A stretch of DNA of 64,000 bases from positions 248,001 to 312,000 of the forward strand of contig CAVUKI010000002.1 in assembly GCA_963741995.1 (NCBI GenBank), read 5' to 3'. Positions 8,081-17,337 of the stretch are shown in pieces (position 1 is the stretch's first letter; the number at the start of each line of letters is the position of its first letter). Under the pieces are notes generated by a model that worked only from the letters and a program-made list of their open reading frames with translations, did not search any database and had not been told where the DNA came from. Made by a program: the position numbers and the translations under genes. The stretch comes from Bog-473 sp963741995. GTDB taxonomy: Bacteria > Actinomycetota > Acidimicrobiia > Acidimicrobiales > RAAP-2.

Positions 8081-11056
8081 TCAGGTCCTGGCGATCTCGC
8101 GCTCGTCGTAGGTCTCAATGATGTCGCCATCCTTCAGGTCCTGGAAGTCCGACAGCCCGATACCGCACTCGAAGCCTGAGGCCACCTCGCGCACGTCGTC
8201 CTTGAAGCGGCGCAGCGAGTTGATGGCGCCCTTCCAGATGACCGTGCCGTCGCGCAGGAAACGGACCTTGGAACCGCGGGTGATCTTGCCGTCGCGCACG
8301 TAGCAACCTGCCACGGCGCCGATCCGGGGCACCCGGAAGACCTCGCGCACCTCGGCTTCGCCCGTGACGACCTCCTCGTAGAGCGGGGAGAGCAGCCCGA
8401 GCATGGCCGCTTCGAGGTCCTCCAACAGCTTGTAGATGATCTCGTAGGTCCGGATCTCGACGTCGGACGACTCGGCCAGCTCACGCGAGCGCTTGTCGGG
8501 GCGAACGTTGAACCCGATGATGGTGGCACTGGAGGCCGCCGCCAGCTGCACGTCGTTCTCGGTGATGCCGCCGATGCCGCGCAGGACGAAGCTCAGCTTC
8601 ACGTCGTCGCGCTCGAGCCGCTTCAGCGACTCGGTGACCGCCTCCAAAGAGCCCTGCACGTCGGCCTTGAGCACAATGTTGAGGGTCGCCGTCTCGCCGC
8701 GCGAGATCTGCTCGAACAGGTCCTCGAGCTTGGCCCCGGTGGCACCGGCCACGGGCTTGTGGCCGGACAGCCGGAAGCGCTGGGCCCTGGCCTCACCGAG
8801 CGTGCGGGCCCGGGCCAGGTCCTTGGCGGCGCGCATCTCGTCCCCGGCGTGCGGTGGCTCGGAGAAGCCGAGCACCTGCACCGGCGTCGAGGGCAGCGCC
8901 TCCTTGATGTGGTCGCCCTTGTCATCGACCAGAGCCTTGACCTTGCCCCAGGCGGCCCCGGCCACAACCGGGTCGCCGACGCGCAGCGTGCCCTGCTGCA
9001 CAATCAGGGTCGCCACCGGGCCGCGGCCGGCTTCGAGGTTGGCCTCGAGCACGACACCCCGGGCCTCGCCCTCGACCCGTGCCGTGAGCTCTGCCACCTC
9101 GGAGACGACCAAGATCTGCTCGAGCAGCGTGTCGATGCCGGTCCCCTGCAGTGCGGAGACCTCGACGACGATGGTGTCGCCGCCCCAGGCCTCGGGCACC
9201 AGCTCACGCTCGGACAGCTGCTGGAGCACGCGCGACGAGTCGGCGTCGGGCCGGTCCATCTTGTTGACGGCCACGATGATCGGGACCTCAGCGGCCTTGG
9301 CGTGGTCGATGGCCTCAATGGTCTGGGGCATCACACCGTCGTCGGCCGCCACCACGAGGATCACGATGTCGGTCGCCTGGGCGCCACGGGCCCGCATTGC
9401 GGTGAACGCGGCGTGGCCCGGGGTGTCGATGAACGTGATGCGGTGGTCCCGCCAGACGACCTGGTAGGCGCCGATGTGCTGGGTGATGCCCCCCGCTTCC
9501 CCCGCCACGACGTCGGTCGAGCGGATGCGGTCGAGCAACAGGGTCTTGCCGTGGTCGACGTGCCCCATGACGGTGACGACGGGGGGACGGGGCCTCTGGT
9601 CGGACTCGTCCTCCTCGTCCTCCTCCTCGAAGTAGCGGGCCAGGAGCTCGGCCTCCTGCTCCTCGCCCGGGTCGACCAGGCGCACATCGGCACCGATCTC
9701 GGCCGCGAAGAGCTCGATCATGTCGTCGGTCAGCGACTGGGTCGCCATGACCATCTCGCCCTGCAGCAGCAGGAAGCGCACGATGTCGCCGGCGCTGCGG
9801 TTCAGCTTGGGCCCGAGGTCACGGGCCGTCGAGGCGCGCTCGATGATGATCTCGCCGTCGGGGACGGGTGCCGTCGAGGGCTGGTACGTGGTGAGCTGCG
9901 TCGGCTCCAGCTCTTCGAGGTTGCGCCGACGTCGCCGGGCCCTCCGCTGCGGGGGCCGCCGACCGGGCATGCCGCCACGGCCACCGGGGGGCGGTGCACC
10001 CGTGGGGGCGCCTCCACCGGGACGGCCGCCGAAGCCACCACCACCGGCGGGACGGCCACCGTACCCACCACCGGAAGGACCACCGGTGCCGGCGGGACGG
10101 CCGGCACCTCCGGCGGGACGGCCACCGGTGCGCTGCGGATAGGAACCACCAGGACGGGACGGGGGCGCGGTGGTTCGGCGCCCACCCATGCCGGGCGGGG
10201 GCGGAATGGGCCGGCCACTCGGTCCGAGAGGCGGCCGTGATCCCGGCGGCGGTGGTACGGGCTTGCCCGAGGGGCTGAGCGGTGGCCGAGCGGCCCGCTG
10301 GGGTGCCGCGGTGTCGGGTGGGGCCGCGGTCTGTGCTGCGGCCGACTGGGCCGCGGCGGGTGCCTCGGCGGATGCCGGCGATTGGGCCGCTGGCGGTGCG
10401 GCCGGCGAGGGTGTGACCGGCGTCGGGGACGCCGCGGGCGCCGTCGGTGCCGAGGCCGGAGGGGCTGCCGCCGGGGCCTGTGCCGGCCGGGAGGCGGGTG
10501 GCGCCGGCGCGGGTCGGGCCGCGGCCGGGGACTGCACCGGGGCGGACTGCGCCGCCGGAGCCGAGACCGAGGACGGGGCCGGAGCGGCCGGGGGCGGCGT
10601 GGGGCGGCTGCTGCTGATCAAGCGCGGCGAACGGGCTGCCGGCTCAGAGGTGGCCGGGGCGGCGGCCCTGCCCGCGGCGGCCGGTGCCGACACGGGGCGG
10701 GCCGGCGCCCTGACCGGAGCGCTGCTCGCGGCCGAGCTGCTCGATACGGAGGTGAGCGGCCGCTTCGCCGGCGCCTCACCGGTGCCACTGTCGTCGGCCC
10801 CCTCACGAGGGGCAGCGGACTGCGCGGCCTTGGTGGCCTTCGCCGCCTTCTTCGCCGGGGCGGGCTCCTCGGGCTGGACCGGGCGGCGCAGGCCCTCGGC
10901 GTCGGCCTTGCGGCGGACGCGGTCGGCTTGCGCATCCTCGATAGAGGACGAGTGGCTCTTGACCCCGATCCCGAGGGAAAGGGCCAGCTCCAGCCCCTCC
11001 TTATTGGTGAGGCCTAGCTCTTTGGCCAGCTCATAGACGCGGATCTTCTTCGGCAA
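8081..11056 (-). CDS. infB: Translation initiation factor IF-2
   Basis: GTPase that places initiator tRNA on the 30S subunit and promotes subunit joining. The 991 residues begin with an IF2_N domain (KKIRVYELAKELGLTNKE). An Ala/Pro-rich and then Gly/Arg-rich linker of about 300 residues follows, then a second IF2_N segment. The G domain, near residue 500, has GHVDHGKT, DTPGHAAF, NKMD and a SALQGTG loop; domains II-IV complete the protein. The long linker is typical of high-GC Actinobacteria. The TTG start lies after an AAGGAC/AGAGAA stretch and gives the conserved N-terminus. It follows ylxR after 52 nt. Confidence 0.98.
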   Translation of the reverse strand: MPKKIRVYELAKELGLTNKEGLELALSLGIGVKSHSSSIEDAQADRVRRKADAEGLRRPVQPEEPAPAKKAAKATKAAQSAAPREGADDSGTGEAPAKRPLTSVSSSSAASSAPVRAPARPVSAPAAAGRAAAPATSEPAARSPRLISSSRPTPPPAAPAPSSVSAPAAQSAPVQSPAAARPAPAPPASRPAQAPAAAPPASAPTAPAASPTPVTPSPAAPPAAQSPASAEAPAAAQSAAAQTAAPPDTAAPQRAARPPLSPSGKPVPPPPGSRPPLGPSGRPIPPPPGMGGRRTTAPPSRPGGSYPQRTGGRPAGGAGRPAGTGGPSGGGYGGRPAGGGGFGGRPGGGAPTGAPPPGGRGGMPGRRPPQRRARRRRRNLEELEPTQLTTYQPSTAPVPDGEIIIERASTARDLGPKLNRSAGDIVRFLLLQGEMVMATQSLTDDMIELFAAEIGADVRLVDPGEEQEAELLARYFEEEDEEDESDQRPRPPVVTVMGHVDHGKTLLLDRIRSTDVVAGEAGGITQHIGAYQVVWRDHRITFIDTPGHAAFTAMRARGAQATDIVILVVAADDGVMPQTIEAIDHAKAAEVPIIVAVNKMDRPDADSSRVLQQLSERELVPEAWGGDTIVVEVSALQGTGIDTLLEQILVVSEVAELTARVEGEARGVVLEANLEAGRGPVATLIVQQGTLRVGDPVVAGAAWGKVKALVDDKGDHIKEALPSTPVQVLGFSEPPHAGDEMRAAKDLARARTLGEARAQRFRLSGHKPVAGATGAKLEDLFEQISRGETATLNIVLKADVQGSLEAVTESLKRLERDDVKLSFVLRGIGGITENDVQLAAASSATIIGFNVRPDKRSRELAESSDVEIRTYEIIYKLLEDLEAAMLGLLSPLYEEVVTGEAEVREVFRVPRIGAVAGCYVRDGKITRGSKVRFLRDGTVIWKGAINSLRRFKDDVREVASGFECGIGLSDFQDLKDGDIIETYDEREIART

Positions 11057-11108
11057 GTGGTTCTCTTTGTCCTTGATTTGTGTTGGGGCGCGGCGTCAAC
11101 CCAGCCCC

Positions 11109-11390
11109 CTATCCTCGCACATCAGGTGCGGGGCGCTTCCACGCCTCGCCCAGGTGCATATGCAACAGCTGCAGTTCCTCGGCGTCGATGGCCGCTCTGA
11201 AGGCCCGCTCGAAGCCGTGCCTGCGCACCGCCTCGTCCAGGCACCCGGGAGAGTCCCGGCACAGCCAGGCCCCTCGCCCCGCACCGTGCCTGTCCACCGA
11301 CAGGGCCCCGCCCGGAAGCCGGACGATTCGGATCAGCTGGTCGGCCGGCAGGGCGCTCCGGCAACCGACACAGGTCCGTGTCGCCGCTAT
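11109..11390 (-). CDS. ylxR: YlxR (DUF448) family protein, no canonical start codon
   Basis: A small nucleic-acid-binding protein normally encoded between nusA and infB, as here. The frame encodes RTCVGCRSALPADQLIRIVRL and RGAWLCRDSPGCLDEAVRRHGFERAF, the conserved YlxR cysteine and RGA motifs. No ATG, GTG or TTG precedes this motif in frame back into nusA. The first in-frame GTG is inside the conserved domain and would remove RTCVGC. The best candidate start is ATA at 11390-11388, which overlaps the nusA TAG stop exactly as coupled starts do elsewhere, giving about 93 residues. A CTG start or an uncorrected indel at the nusA/ylxR junction is the alternative. Confidence 0.75.
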   Translation of the reverse strand: MAATRTCVGCRSALPADQLIRIVRLPGGALSVDRHGAGRGAWLCRDSPGCLDEAVRRHGFERAFRAAIDAEELQLLHMHLGEAWKRPAPDVRG

Positions 11391-12700
11391 GCCTCGGCCT
11401 CTTCCGACACCTCGGTCGCGATGGCGATCTCCTCGACGACCTCTTCGGCCGCCGGCGCCGTCTCGTCCGTGGCCACGTCGGGGACGGCTTCGGGGACGGC
11501 TTCAGTTGCTGCGGCCGGCTGCGCCGGCTCCGCCGGTGCGGCCCCGTCGGTCTCGCCGGACCCGGCGGCGGGCGCCTCGGTCGGGTCCTCCGCCTGGTGC
11601 GTCCACTCCTCGGCCGACATGGCCTCGCCACCCTCGGCGGGCTTCCAGACCATCTCGCCCTTCTCGTCCTCGATCCACTCGCCCTCGGCCCAGTCCTGCT
11701 CGCCGTAGCCGCCGGCCTCTTCCTCGGCCAGCTGGGTCTCGCTCTTGATGTCGATGCGCCAACCGGTGAGGCGCGCCGCCAGGCGGGCGTTCTGACCCTC
11801 CTTGCCGATGGCGAGGGAGAGCTGGAAGTCGCTCACGATGACGGTGGCGGTGCCGGTCTCCTCGTCGAGACGCACTTCGCGCACGCGCGCCGGGGCCAGC
11901 GCGTTCTGAATGAGCTCGACGGGGTCGTCCGAGAACGGGACGACGTCGACGCGCTCACCGCGCAACTCGTTGGTGACCATGCGCACGCGCGAGCCGCGGG
12001 CGCCGACACAGGCGCCGACCGGGTCGACGTTGGGGTCGTTGGACCACACGGCGATCTTGGTGCGGTGGCCCGGCTCGCGGGCAGCCGCCTTGATCTCCAC
12101 GACGCCGGAACCGATTTCGGGCACCTCGAGCTCGAAGAGCCGCTTGATCAATCCGGGGTGCGTGCGGCTGACGACGATCTGCGGTCCCTTGGTGGTCTTG
12201 CGCACCTCGACGATGTACGCCTTGAGGCGGGCGCCGTGCTCGTAGCGCTCGTAGGAGACCTGCTCGGCCTGGGGCAGGAGGGCCTCGACCTTCCCGAGGT
12301 CGAGCAAGGTGTAGCGGTTGTCGGTCTGCTGCACGATCCCGGTGACGATGTCACCCTCGCGACCGGCGTACTCCTCGTACTTCATGTCGCGCTCGACCTC
12401 ACGGATGCGCTGCAGGATCACCTGCTTGGCCGTCTGCGCGGCAATGCGCCCGAAGTCGTCCGGCGTGTCGTCCCACTCGCGGACGACCTCGCCCTCCTCG
12501 TTCAGCTCCTGCCCGTAGACCCGGATCTCGCCCGAGTCGGGATCGATGGTGACGACAGCTTCCTCGGCCGCGTCGGGGCGGCGCTTGTAGGCCGCCACCA
12601 GCGCGTTGGCCAGGGCGTCGAGCAGCGTCTCGACCGAGATCCCCTTGTCGCGCGCGATCTGGCCCAGCGCGTCCAGGAATTCGAAGTTGGTCTTGCTCAT
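11387..12700 (-). CDS. nusA: Transcription termination/antitermination protein NusA
   Basis: Binds RNA polymerase and nascent RNA to modulate pausing, termination and antitermination. The 437 residues comprise an N-terminal polymerase-binding domain, an S1 domain (GDIVTGIVQQTDNRYTLLDL) and two KH domains with VGARGSRVRMVTNELRGE and AIGKEGQNARLAARLTGW. A roughly 85-residue acidic, Ala/Glu-rich C-terminal tail follows. ATG at 12700 overlaps the rimP stop (ATGA) and has GAGGGTGAAG upstream. The TAG stop overlaps the proposed ATA start of ylxR. Confidence 0.98.
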   Translation of the reverse strand: MSKTNFEFLDALGQIARDKGISVETLLDALANALVAAYKRRPDAAEEAVVTIDPDSGEIRVYGQELNEEGEVVREWDDTPDDFGRIAAQTAKQVILQRIREVERDMKYEEYAGREGDIVTGIVQQTDNRYTLLDLGKVEALLPQAEQVSYERYEHGARLKAYIVEVRKTTKGPQIVVSRTHPGLIKRLFELEVPEIGSGVVEIKAAAREPGHRTKIAVWSNDPNVDPVGACVGARGSRVRMVTNELRGERVDVVPFSDDPVELIQNALAPARVREVRLDEETGTATVIVSDFQLSLAIGKEGQNARLAARLTGWRIDIKSETQLAEEEAGGYGEQDWAEGEWIEDEKGEMVWKPAEGGEAMSAEEWTHQAEDPTEAPAAGSGETDGAAPAEPAQPAAATEAVPEAVPDVATDETAPAAEEVVEEIAIATEVSEEAEA

Positions 12701-13212
12701 TGCCGCTTCACCCTCTCGTTCTTCTCGTTCTTCGTGCTCCTGGGCTCGGGCCCCCACGCGAACACTGTCCGCGCCCGCTCGACCTGGTCGTAGGTGATCC
12801 GCAGTTCGCCACCGGGCACCTCGGGACCGGTCAGCGTGCAGCCCGTCCCGTCTGCGCTCTCGAGCGTCCCGGTCACACGCCGGACGTCGGCCGTCCCGGC
12901 ATCGATGCGGACCGTGACGGTCTCCCCCACCGCCCGGGCAAAATGCGCCGGGGTGCGGAGTCGCCGCTCCAGGCCCGGGCTCGAGACCGACAACGTGTAG
13001 CGGCCCGGTATGGGGTCGATGTCGTCGAGGGCGGCCGAGACCTCCCGGGTGGCGTCACCCAACTCGTCGAGGTTGATGCCCCCCTCGCGGTCAACGAACA
13101 CCGTCAGCTGGGCCCCGTGCAGCTCCACATCGACGAGATCGAGGCCTCGGGCCCGGAGGATCGGCGCCAGCGCAGTCGTCAGCGTGTCCGTACTGGTGCT
13201 CATCGCCGTCAC
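12697..13212 (-). CDS. rimP: Ribosome maturation factor RimP
   Basis: Assists 30S assembly. Of the 171 codons, the family core runs from LAPILRARGLDLVDVEL through INLDELGDATREVSAALD and the SVSSPGLERRLRTPAHFARAVGE motif to a C-terminal SH3-like region. Two starts are possible: 13212, or the ATG at 13203 just inside. It is the first gene of the rimP-nusA-ylxR-infB segment, behind a leader with a candidate promoter (13330-13335) and a hairpin (13267-13290). Confidence 0.95.
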   Translation of the reverse strand: MTAMSTSTDTLTTALAPILRARGLDLVDVELHGAQLTVFVDREGGINLDELGDATREVSAALDDIDPIPGRYTLSVSSPGLERRLRTPAHFARAVGETVTVRIDAGTADVRRVTGTLESADGTGCTLTGPEVPGGELRITYDQVERARTVFAWGPEPRSTKNEKNERVKRQ

Positions 13213-13266
13213 CTCCTCTCCTGGTCTTGGTCCTGGTCATCGTCCTGACATGTCCCCGCAAAGCGA

Positions 13267-13290
13267 AAGCGTGGGCCGCAGCCCACGCTT
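13267..13290 (-). terminator. Strong hairpin between proS and rimP
   Basis: Perfect 10-bp inverted repeat aagcgtgggc-cgca-gcccacgctt. Read on the minus strand it is followed by TTTCGCTTTG, a weak U-rich stretch. It could terminate proS transcripts. Because a TATAAT promoter lies upstream of it, it could instead be a regulatory hairpin in the rimP leader. Confidence 0.55.
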
Positions 13291-13329
13291 CAACGAGGTA
13301 CTGATCTTCAAAAATGGACAGCAGACGGG

Positions 13330-13335
13330 ATTATA
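13330..13335 (-). promoter_or_regulatory. Extended -10 promoter upstream of rimP-nusA operon
   Basis: TGC-TATAAT on the minus strand is a consensus extended -10 located just after the proS stop. No good -35 is present, which is acceptable for extended -10 promoters. Initiation would give a leader of about 110 nt to rimP, containing the 10-bp hairpin. Confidence 0.6.
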
Positions 13336-13347
13336 GCAATTCCGGGA

Positions 13348-14760
13348 CTAATACGACCGGGCGACGACGGCCACGAGGTCGTCCTCGGCGTCACCGGGCT
13401 CGGCCAGCGAGCCGTCGGGCCGTTGCAGGCAACGGATGGACAGCGCATTGCGGGCCAGGCGGTCCTCCCCGTCGGGACCGAGCGCCCCGAGACGGACCCG
13501 GGCGAAGCCGACGGAGGCCGCCTCGGTGACCTCTTCGAGTGACGCGGCCTCCACCGTCCTGGCGTCGCGGGCCGCCGTGGCCTCCGCGAGGAGATCGGGC
13601 CCGACCGCCTGCAGGATGGCGGACACCGTCGGGGCGACGGCGCCCACGGGAACGTTCTGCTTCTCCCGCGTGTGACGGGTGACCACGGTCACGTTGCCCT
13701 CGGCCAGGTCCCGCGGGCCGACCTCGACCCGCGCGGGGACGCCTTTGAGCTCCCAGGCCACGCTGCGGCGGCCGAAGCTGGTGTCGGTGCGGTCATCGAG
13801 GCGGACCCGGTGCCCGGCGGTCGTGAGCTCGGCGACCAGCCTCTCGGCGGCCGCGCCGACCTCGGGGCTGCCCTTGACCACCAGCACGACCACCTGCGTC
13901 GGCGCCAGGGCGGGGGGCAGGCGCAGCCCGAAGTCGTCGCCGTGGCCCATGACCAGCGCGCCGATCAGGCGGGTGGAGGCGCCCCAGGAGGTCTGCCACA
14001 CGTACTCGTTCGTGCCCTCGGCGGTGGCGTAGGTGATGTCGAAGGGCCGGGCGAAGTTCTGCCCGAGCTCGTGGCTGGTGCCCATCTGCAGCGCCTTGCC
14101 ATCGCCCATCATCCCTTCCGTCGTCCAGGTGCGGGTGGCCCCGGCGAACCGCTCGCGTGCGGTCTTGTGGCCCGTCAGCACCGGCATGCTCAGCGCGTCG
14201 ACCATCGTCGAGAGGTACACGTCGTTCAGGATGCGCAGCGCATAGGCGTGCGCGTCGGCTTCGGTGGCGTGCGCCGTGTGCCCCTCCTGCCACAGGAACT
14301 CGGTCGTGCGCAGGAAGAGCCGCGGCCGCAGCTCCCAGCGGACGACGTTGGCCCACTGGTTGATCAGCAGCGGGAGGTCGCGGTGGCTCTGCACCCACTT
14401 GGAGAAGAAGCTGTTGATCACCGTCTCGCTGGTGGGGCGGACGACGAGCGGCTCCTCGAGCTCCCTGCCCCCGCCGTGGGTGACGACGGCCAGCTCGGGC
14501 GCGAAGCCTTCGACGTGCTCGGCCTCGAGCTTCAGGAAGGCCTCGGGGATGAACAGCGGGAAGTACGCGTTCTCGGCGCCGGCCTCCTTTATGCGCCGGT
14601 CGAGCTCGGCCTGCATGTGCTCCCAGATGCCGTAGCCCCAGGGCCGGATGACCATGGTGCCGCGGGCGGGGCCGTTGTCCGCCATCTCGGCGCCGGCGAT
14701 CACTTCTTGGTACCAGCGCGGAAAATCCTCTTCCCGCGTCACGATCGCGCCCTTGGCCAT
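13348..14760 (-). CDS. proS: Prolyl-tRNA synthetase, archaeal/eukaryal type
   Basis: Charges tRNA-Pro. At 470 residues it lacks the large editing insertion of bacterial-type ProRS and shows the archaeal-type order. Class II motif 2 appears around EEPLVVRPTSETVINSFF and RTTEFLWQEGHTAHAT, followed by the WQTSWGASTRLIGALVMGHGDDFG motif 3 region. An anticodon-binding domain and a short C-terminal extension ending ARSY complete it. It lies 11 nt after ispG and is the last gene before the rimP promoter. Confidence 0.96.
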   Translation of the reverse strand: MAKGAIVTREEDFPRWYQEVIAGAEMADNGPARGTMVIRPWGYGIWEHMQAELDRRIKEAGAENAYFPLFIPEAFLKLEAEHVEGFAPELAVVTHGGGRELEEPLVVRPTSETVINSFFSKWVQSHRDLPLLINQWANVVRWELRPRLFLRTTEFLWQEGHTAHATEADAHAYALRILNDVYLSTMVDALSMPVLTGHKTARERFAGATRTWTTEGMMGDGKALQMGTSHELGQNFARPFDITYATAEGTNEYVWQTSWGASTRLIGALVMGHGDDFGLRLPPALAPTQVVVLVVKGSPEVGAAAERLVAELTTAGHRVRLDDRTDTSFGRRSVAWELKGVPARVEVGPRDLAEGNVTVVTRHTREKQNVPVGAVAPTVSAILQAVGPDLLAEATAARDARTVEAASLEEVTEAASVGFARVRLGALGPDGEDRLARNALSIRCLQRPDGSLAEPGDAEDDLVAVVARSY

Positions 14761-14771
14761 GGGTGCGCAGG

Positions 14772-16014
14772 CTAGTTGTCGCCCTCGCCCTCGCTCTGAC
14801 GCCGGATGATCTCGATCTTCTCGGACGTGTGGTTCGGGTCGGCGCCCGTCGAGTCGAGCAGGGCGCGCCGGTCGGCCTCCGCCTCGGCCTCGGCGTTCGA
14901 GTCCGCCGCCGCGATGCGGGCCTCGACGCCCTCGGCCACCAGACGCTCCGCCTCGTCGACCAGTGCCTGCACCATCTCCGCCTCGGGGACGACGCGGATG
15001 ATCTTGCCGCGGATGAACAGGTGGCCCTTCTGCTTCCCGGCGGCGATGCCGATGTCGGCCTCACGCGCCTCGCCCGGGCCGTTGACGACGCACCCCATCA
15101 CCGCCACCTGAATAGGCAGGTTCAGCTTCTCGAGCGCCTCCTGGGCCTCCTTGGCCACGGCGATGACATCGACCTGGGCCCGGCCGCAGGACGGGCAGGC
15201 GATGAGGTCGAGGCCCTTGCGCTCGCGCAGGCCCAGGGACTCGAGCAGCTGGCGCCCGGCCCGGGCTTCCTCGACCGGGTCGGCGGTCAACGAGAAGCGG
15301 ATGGTGTCGCCGATGCCCTCGGCCAGCAGGGCGCCGATGCCCGCGGTGCCCTTGACCAACCCGGCCGGCGGGGGGCCCGCCTCGGTGACGCCGAGGTGCA
15401 GCGGGTGGTCGAAGGTCTCCGAAGCGAGCCGGTAGGCGGCGATCATCGAGCGCGACGGAGGACGCCTTCACGGAGATCTTCACGTCGGTGAAGTCGACCT
15501 CCTCGAAGAAGGCCAGCTCGTTGCGGGCCGACTCCACCAGCGCCTCGGGGGTGGCGCCGCCGTACTTCCTGTAGAGGTCGGGGTGCAGCGATCCGGCGTT
15601 GACCCCGATGCGGATGGGCACGCCCCGGTCGCGCGCCTCGGCAGCCACCTGCTTGATCTCGGCCTCCTTGCGCAGGTTGCCCGGGTTCAGGCGCAGCCCC
15701 TGCACACCGGCCTCCAGCGCGGCCAGGGCCATCTCGTGGTGGAAGTGGATGTCGGCCACGATCGGCACGGGCGAGCGCGGGACGATGTGGGCCAGGCCCT
15801 CGGCCGCCGCCGCCTCGTTGCAGGTGCAGCGCACGATGTCCGCTCCGGCCGCCGCCAGGGCGTAGATCTGGGCCAGCGTGCCGTCGACGTCCGCCGTCTT
15901 GGTCGTCGTCATCGACTGCACCGTGACCGGTGCGCCGTCGCCGATGGGCACGCCGCCCAGCGTGATGCGGCGGGTGGGCTTGCGGGGTGAGAGGAGCGAG
16001 GAGGAGAGCTCCAC
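14772..16014 (-). CDS. ispG: (E)-4-hydroxy-3-methylbut-2-enyl-diphosphate synthase (apparent single-base frameshift)
   Basis: Iron-sulfur enzyme of the MEP isoprenoid pathway converting MEcPP to HMBPP. The 5' part, from GTG at 16014, encodes the TIM-barrel motifs PVTVQSMTTT, ADIVRCTCNE, GLRLNPGN and FTDVKISVKASSV. The 3' part, in another frame, encodes MIAAYRLASETFDHPLHLGVTEAG and the cluster domain with CPSCGRAQVD and GCVVNGPGEA (three cysteines plus Glu). They join at about 15447, where one extra G (CTC-G-ATG) breaks the frame. Removing it gives V-A-L-M-I-A-A-Y and a normal product of about 413 residues. Because ispG is usually essential, a sequence error is likelier than inactivation. A roughly 45-residue Ala/Glu-rich C-terminal extension is present. 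Confidence 0.9.
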
Positions 16015-16016
16015 GG

Positions 16017-17324
16017 TCAGTGCGGTATCTGGAGCGGGTGGGTGATATCGAGGAAGATCCCGGCGAACACGAACATCAAGAGGAAGGCGATGAGCAGCGC
16101 CGCGAAGGGGAACAACTTGGTGATGTCGGCCCGGTAGTACGGCTGACCCCTCCTGGTGCGGATCCACTCGTAGGCCGCGACAGCCACGTGCCCACCATCG
16201 AGCGGGATCATCGGCAGCATGTTCAAGATCGCGAAGACGATGTTGATGGCGATCAGGAGGATCAACACCGAGGCCAGGCCCGCCTGCTCCGACTGCGCAC
16301 CGAGGCTGGTGATGCCGATGAGGGAGACGGGACGCGGCGCCGAGCCCGGGTTGTCGACCGCGTTCTGTGCGTCCTTGGAGTTGGTCACCTGATGGAAGAC
16401 GGAGGCCAGGCCGCTGGGCGAGAACGTCTGGCCGAGCCCCGTGACCTCCTGGTCGGTCAGCTGCCACATGGTCGAGAGGGCCGCCCCCGGGGCGGCCAGG
16501 GCGGAGACGGATCTGGTGGCGTACCCCCCGGTGGTGAAGCCGAGGTAGCCGTGGCTCTCCAAGGGCTTGTTGTCGACCTTGATCCCCTTGCCGCTCTCCG
16601 GGGTGGCTGTCAGGTCCACGAGCTTGCCGTCGCGCTCGACGCCGATGGTCAGCTGCTTGCCGGTGTTGCGACCGATGATGTCGGTCATGGTGTTGGTGTC
16701 GGTGAAGCCCTTGCCGTCGATGGAGACGATGACGTCCCCGGCCTTCAGGCCGGCCAGCGCGGCCGGCGTCGTCTTCCCGGCCCAGTGGTCGAGGGCGAGG
16801 ACCTTCACGTTGTTCGTCGACTGGCCGAAGGTGAGCACCAGGACAAGGGCGAGGACCAGGGCGATGAGGATGTGCATGGCCGAGCCGGCGGAGGCCACGA
16901 TGATGCGCTTGTGGAACGGCTGCTGGCGGTAGGCCCGGGCCTCGTCCTCCTCGGGCACCTCTTCGGTGGAGGTGAAGCCGGTGATCCGCACGTACCCGCC
17001 GGCGGGAATGGCCTTCACGCCGTACTCGGTCTCACCGCGCCGGACCGACCACAGGCGGGGGCCGAAGCCGACGAAGTACTCGGTCACCTTCATGCCCGCC
17101 CACTTGGCCGTGATGAAGTGCCCGAACTCGTGCAGCATCACGATGGCGAAGAGGATGCCGATGAACAGCAACAGGTAGCCCCAGCCGAGGGCGATGAACA
17201 GGCCGGTGATGACGACCAGGGCGACCAGGAGCTGGATCACCCGCTTGGGATTGCCTTCTTCGGGCGGCGCATCCGGCCCGAGGGGCGAGTCCGCCGCAGG
17301 CGCCTCCTTCTCCGTGAGTGTCAT
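16017..17324 (-). CDS. Site-2 intramembrane zinc protease (RseP/RIP1 type)
   Basis: Regulated intramembrane protease, probably cleaving anti-sigma factors or other membrane proteins. The 435 residues have an N-terminal helix, the zinc motif HEFGH at residues 65-69, and one PDZ domain (TTPAALAGLKAGDVIVSIDGK). The second motif NMLPMIPLDGGH near the C-terminus supplies the third metal ligand, and terminal membrane helices follow. ATG at 17324 follows the dxr stop by 13 nt. dxr-rip-ispG is a conserved actinobacterial order (Rv2870c-Rv2869c-Rv2868c). Confidence 0.93.
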   Translation of the reverse strand: MTLTEKEAPAADSPLGPDAPPEEGNPKRVIQLLVALVVITGLFIALGWGYLLLFIGILFAIVMLHEFGHFITAKWAGMKVTEYFVGFGPRLWSVRRGETEYGVKAIPAGGYVRITGFTSTEEVPEEDEARAYRQQPFHKRIIVASAGSAMHILIALVLALVLVLTFGQSTNNVKVLALDHWAGKTTPAALAGLKAGDVIVSIDGKGFTDTNTMTDIIGRNTGKQLTIGVERDGKLVDLTATPESGKGIKVDNKPLESHGYLGFTTGGYATRSVSALAAPGAALSTMWQLTDQEVTGLGQTFSPSGLASVFHQVTNSKDAQNAVDNPGSAPRPVSLIGITSLGAQSEQAGLASVLILLIAINIVFAILNMLPMIPLDGGHVAVAAYEWIRTRRGQPYYRADITKLFPFAALLIAFLLMFVFAGIFLDITHPLQIPH

Positions 17325-17337
17325 GGCAGCCCCAACG

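Noticed and set aside
9990..10240. Repeated ggcgggacggcc units as a CRISPR-like or other repeat array
   Set aside because: The units are irregularly spaced, lack unique spacers and encode the Gly/Arg-rich linker of IF-2 in frame.
11378..12793. 471-codon plus-strand frame opposite nusA
   Set aside because: nusA is certain from KH and S1 motifs; the opposite frame shows no recognisable domain and biased composition.
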